DNA from: an uncultured bacterium
GTDB taxonomy: Bacteria > Muiribacteriota > Ozemobacteria > Ozemobacterales > Ozemobacteraceae
Assembly: GCA_937949615.1 (NCBI GenBank)
Contig: CALEDQ010000023.1
Coordinates: forward strand, 124,001 to 188,000
Length of the DNA: 64,000 nt
Reading direction: 5' to 3'
Positions 62,103 to 64,000 of this stretch are shown here, piece after piece. Position 1 is the stretch's first letter. Every line of letters begins with the position of its first letter. Below the pieces are notes generated by a model. That model did no database searches. It saw only the letters and a list, made by a program, of their open reading frames with translations, and was not told where the DNA came from. A program made the translations under genes and the position numbers.

Positions 62103-62538
62103 TGTTCAAATCTCCCAGATGGACATATTTTTGTTTGATCTTTTCAGCCAGAATCGGCAGTTCATCAATCTTTTTCTGGCCGAGGCGTTTGATGGTGTCG
62201 ATGGAAAAATGCTGCTCGCCGAACATCAGGCCCATGTGTTTCTGAACGAACTGCAGATCTTCAAGAACTTCTTCTGCATTGCAGACGCCGCTGATCGGGG
62301 CTCCGGTCGAGAGAAAATGTTTGGCGGCTTCAACGAAAACCATGAGGTCATCTAGATAACCGATGTTTGGCACATCATCCGGAATCATATCATGATCATC
62401 GATCAGATAGACGAAGGTGCCGGCAATGATCTCTCTGCGTTCAGATGTGAGGTGAGAGAAGGTCGAATACCTGACGAACCTCTTGATATAGTCACGCAGC
62501 TTGCTGTCGATCAGATCTTTGAGCTTTTCGCTGTTCAT
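62095..62538 (-). CDS. DUF1232/YkvA-type small membrane-associated protein
   Basis: About 147 residues from the ATG at 62538; the frame can be extended to a TTG at 62583. The DUF1232 signature is clear: FVYLIDDHDMIPDDVPNIGYLDDLMVFVEAA (about 49-79), normally YLI.P.DLIPD...GYLDD. The rest is helical, charged and soluble. Family function unknown. Overlaps the exported OB-fold gene by 8 bases. Confidence 0.75.
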   Translation of the reverse strand: MNSEKLKDLIDSKLRDYIKRFVRYSTFSHLTSERREIIAGTFVYLIDDHDMIPDDVPNIGYLDDLMVFVEAAKHFLSTGAPISGVCNAEEVLEDLQFVQKHMGLMFGEQHFSIDTIKRLGQKKIDELPILAEKIKQKYVHLGDLNND

Positions 62539-62634
62539 AAAATGCAGATCTCCCCGAATGGTTTGCATGAATTTAGCACACAATGGTTTATTGAAGCAAA
62601 TTCAAATAGTCTGCCGGGATGAAGAAATTTTATA

Positions 62635-62664
62635 TTGGCTCGAAGCGGCAAGATTGTGTTAAAT
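62635..62664 (+). promoter_or_regulatory. Candidate promoter of the metallo-beta-lactamase gene
   Basis: TTGGCT (62635-62640), 18 bp, TTAAAT (62659-62664), 41 bases before the ATG at 62706. Moderate match only. Confidence 0.35.
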
Positions 62665-62705
62665 TAACCGGGCTCGCAAGGGCAAGCAAAAACGGAAGGA
62701 TATTC

Positions 62706-63659
62706 ATGACAACCCCAAATTTTCCACTTCAAGATCAACTCCGCGGGTTTTCACGAGCCTTGTTTTCTACCTGGTTGTATCACCGACGTTTCAATATTCT
62801 TTTTGACGCCGGGGAAGGTGTTGCTACCAGCCTGCTTAACCGGGTTTTCGGCATTCGCCGCGTTTTTCTCTCGCACGGGCATGCCGACCACATCGCCGGC
62901 CTGGTTAACCTGATAAATATTCGCAATCTTGGCGCCGGCGACCAGACTGCCAGCCTGCAGATTTATTTTCCCCGTGATAACAAGCTGATCGAATTTATTA
63001 CCGATTATCTTACCCGCACTCAGAAAGACCTTTCTTTCAAGCTCGAGTGGATTCCTCTCGATGAAGAAGAAAAAATCCTTCTCGATGACCAGAAAAGCAA
63101 GGTTTTTATGCGCACTTTCAGAACCAGGCATTCTCAGAGACAATTGAGCCTCGGTTACAACATCATCGAGCAGCGTCGCCGTCTGAAGCCTCAGTTTGTC
63201 GGCCTGTCACAGCGCGAAATCAACGAGACAATCTGGAGTAAAGGCAAAAACGAAGTTGCCGAAGAGTTCGAAAAGATCATTTTTTCATACGGCGGCGACT
63301 CACGGCCGATTGATCCGCAGAAAGTTTCCGAAAGCCTGTTTCTCTGCCATGAATGCACCTATCTGAGCATCGAAGACGACGAACGAAACTTTCAGCAGCA
63401 TTCTTATCTCGCAGAAGTCCTCGAAACGGCAAAAGCGGCCAGGGTAGAAAACCTGCTGCTGTTTCACACCTCGCTGCGCTACAATCTCGAAGAGCTGCGC
63501 CAGGGAATTGAAGAGGGGATTGCCAGAATCAATCCTGGCTGCCGGGTGCTGGTACTTCATGGCGACAGCATTCTCGATACCGCTTCACCCCAGAGCTGGA
63601 AAAAAAGAATTCAAAGGGAAAGAGCCCGGGAAAAAGCCCTGGGAGAACCTTCTGAATGA
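62706..63659 (+). CDS. Metallo-beta-lactamase-fold hydrolase (RNase Z-like)
   Basis: 317 residues from the ATG at 62706, picked for the GGAAGGA site; an upstream in-frame ATG at 62619 adds 29 poorly conserved residues. Motifs: FDAGEGVATSLL and SHGHADHIAGLVNL (H57, H59, D61, H62), LCHECTYL and LLLFHTSLRY. The order resembles RNase Z/ElaC, but the central part is divergent, so tRNA 3' processing is only a possibility. Runs directly into the response regulator gene. Confidence 0.75.
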   Translation: MTTPNFPLQDQLRGFSRALFSTWLYHRRFNILFDAGEGVATSLLNRVFGIRRVFLSHGHADHIAGLVNLINIRNLGAGDQTASLQIYFPRDNKLIEFITDYLTRTQKDLSFKLEWIPLDEEEKILLDDQKSKVFMRTFRTRHSQRQLSLGYNIIEQRRRLKPQFVGLSQREINETIWSKGKNEVAEEFEKIIFSYGGDSRPIDPQKVSESLFLCHECTYLSIEDDERNFQQHSYLAEVLETAKAARVENLLLFHTSLRYNLEELRQGIEEGIARINPGCRVLVLHGDSILDTASPQSWKKRIQRERAREKALGEPSE

Positions 63660-63667
63660 GGAGTGTT

Positions 63668-64000
63668 ATGAACGGCAAAGCAAAAATTCTTGTTGTTGAC
63701 GATGAACACAGTGTCAGATGGGCTTTTGAAAAGGCGCTGCAGAAGGCCGGTTATGAAGTGATGCTCGCAGAAAACGGCCTGAAAGGCTTGAAGCTCTATG
63801 AAAGCTTCAAACCAGATATTACTTTTGTCGATATCCGCATGCCGGAAATGGATGGTCTGCAGGTTCTCAAAAAGATCCGTGAACAGGACCCGGAAGCGCA
63901 GGTTGTCGTCATGACTGCCTATACCGACATGGAAACAACCGTTACCGCAATGAAGCTTGGGGCTTATGATTTTCTCAGCAAGCCTTTCAATATTGACGAA
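63668..64000 (+). CDS. Response regulator receiver, probably NtrC-type (partial)
   Basis: 111 codons to the right edge. Receiver domain: KILVVDDE (D10-D12 pocket), phospho-acceptor D54 in ITFVDIRMPEMDGL, and K104 in FLSKPFNID. The tail LSKPFNIDE is what leads into the AAA+ domain of sigma-54 activators of the NtrC family, but that part is outside the window. ATG at 63668 with a GAGGAG site, 8 bases after the metallo-beta-lactamase gene. Confidence 0.72.
   Translation, partial: MNGKAKILVVDDEHSVRWAFEKALQKAGYEVMLAENGLKGLKLYESFKPDITFVDIRMPEMDGLQVLKKIREQDPEAQVVVMTAYTDMETTVTAMKLGAYDFLSKPFNIDE

Noticed and set aside
1..64000. CRISPR arrays, rRNA, tRNA, integrases or IS elements
   Set aside because: No regularly spaced repeats, no cloverleaf sequences and no transposase or integrase motifs were found on either strand by reading; small or diverged tRNAs could still be missed.

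Overview
The window reads as chromosomal DNA of a Gram-negative, probably anaerobic bacterium of moderate GC content. The signs are a complete Rnf complex (rnfCDGEAB), an adenosylcobalamin-dependent ribonucleotide reductase, a B12-binding radical SAM protein, a phosphatidylserine/phosphatidylethanolamine pathway, an AMIN/LysM amidase and many secreted proteases. There are no rRNA or tRNA genes, no CRISPR array and no transposase. The lineage cannot be fixed from sequence alone; a deep-branching candidate phylum such as Riflebacteria is only a guess.

Layout. 1-4932 (minus): an envelope operon with a cell-wall amidase, a zinc-ribbon/OB-fold membrane protein, a TctA-like permease and a YdjM-like hydrolase cut by the left edge. 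5138-8693 (minus): sensor kinase, LuxR-type response regulator and ammonium transporter AmtB, with a perfect 182-bp tandem duplication over the amtB start. 8884-11190 (plus): secreted beta-propeller protein. 11257-13307 (minus): an AT-rich patch of small orphan genes. 13335-20909: thioesterase, DnaJ/CbpA-type co-chaperone, two secreted M30-type metalloproteases (the first with a sigma-54 promoter), a dicarboxylate symporter and a YgjP metallopeptidase. 20875-23026 (minus): FmdB zinc ribbon and B12-radical SAM protein.

23027-24455 is a long noncoding region. It holds a perfect sigma-54 promoter followed about 300 nt later by a strong intrinsic terminator with no credible reading frame between them. 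This predicts a sigma-54-dependent small RNA carrying repeated CU-rich, anti-Shine-Dalgarno-like motifs, and is the most notable item in the window.

24456-31569: RseC, a small secreted protein, a PlsY-like protein and the rnf operon. 31666-36080 (minus): AMIN/LysM amidase with a chemoreceptor, and aat. 36168-38684: secreted metallo-beta-lactamase fusion. 38910-46608 (minus): a likely operon GAF/degenerate-GGDEF gene, metG, tatD, aroB, nrdJ. 46675-48572: two glycosyltransferases. 49007-53664 (plus): Gld-type ABC transporter with a DUF4340 protein. 53769-61367 (plus): aminotransferase, YedK/HMCES, serS, clostripain-like lipoprotein, psd and pssA. 61440-62538 (minus): an OB-fold exported protein and a DUF1232 protein. 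62706-64000 (plus): a metallo-beta-lactamase protein and a response regulator cut by the right edge, probably NtrC-like.

Genes are packed into operons with ATGA/GTGA overlaps. Several good sigma-70 promoters (psd, the 38684 gene, the 46608 gene, dnaJ) and two sigma-54 promoters can be read directly from the sequence.
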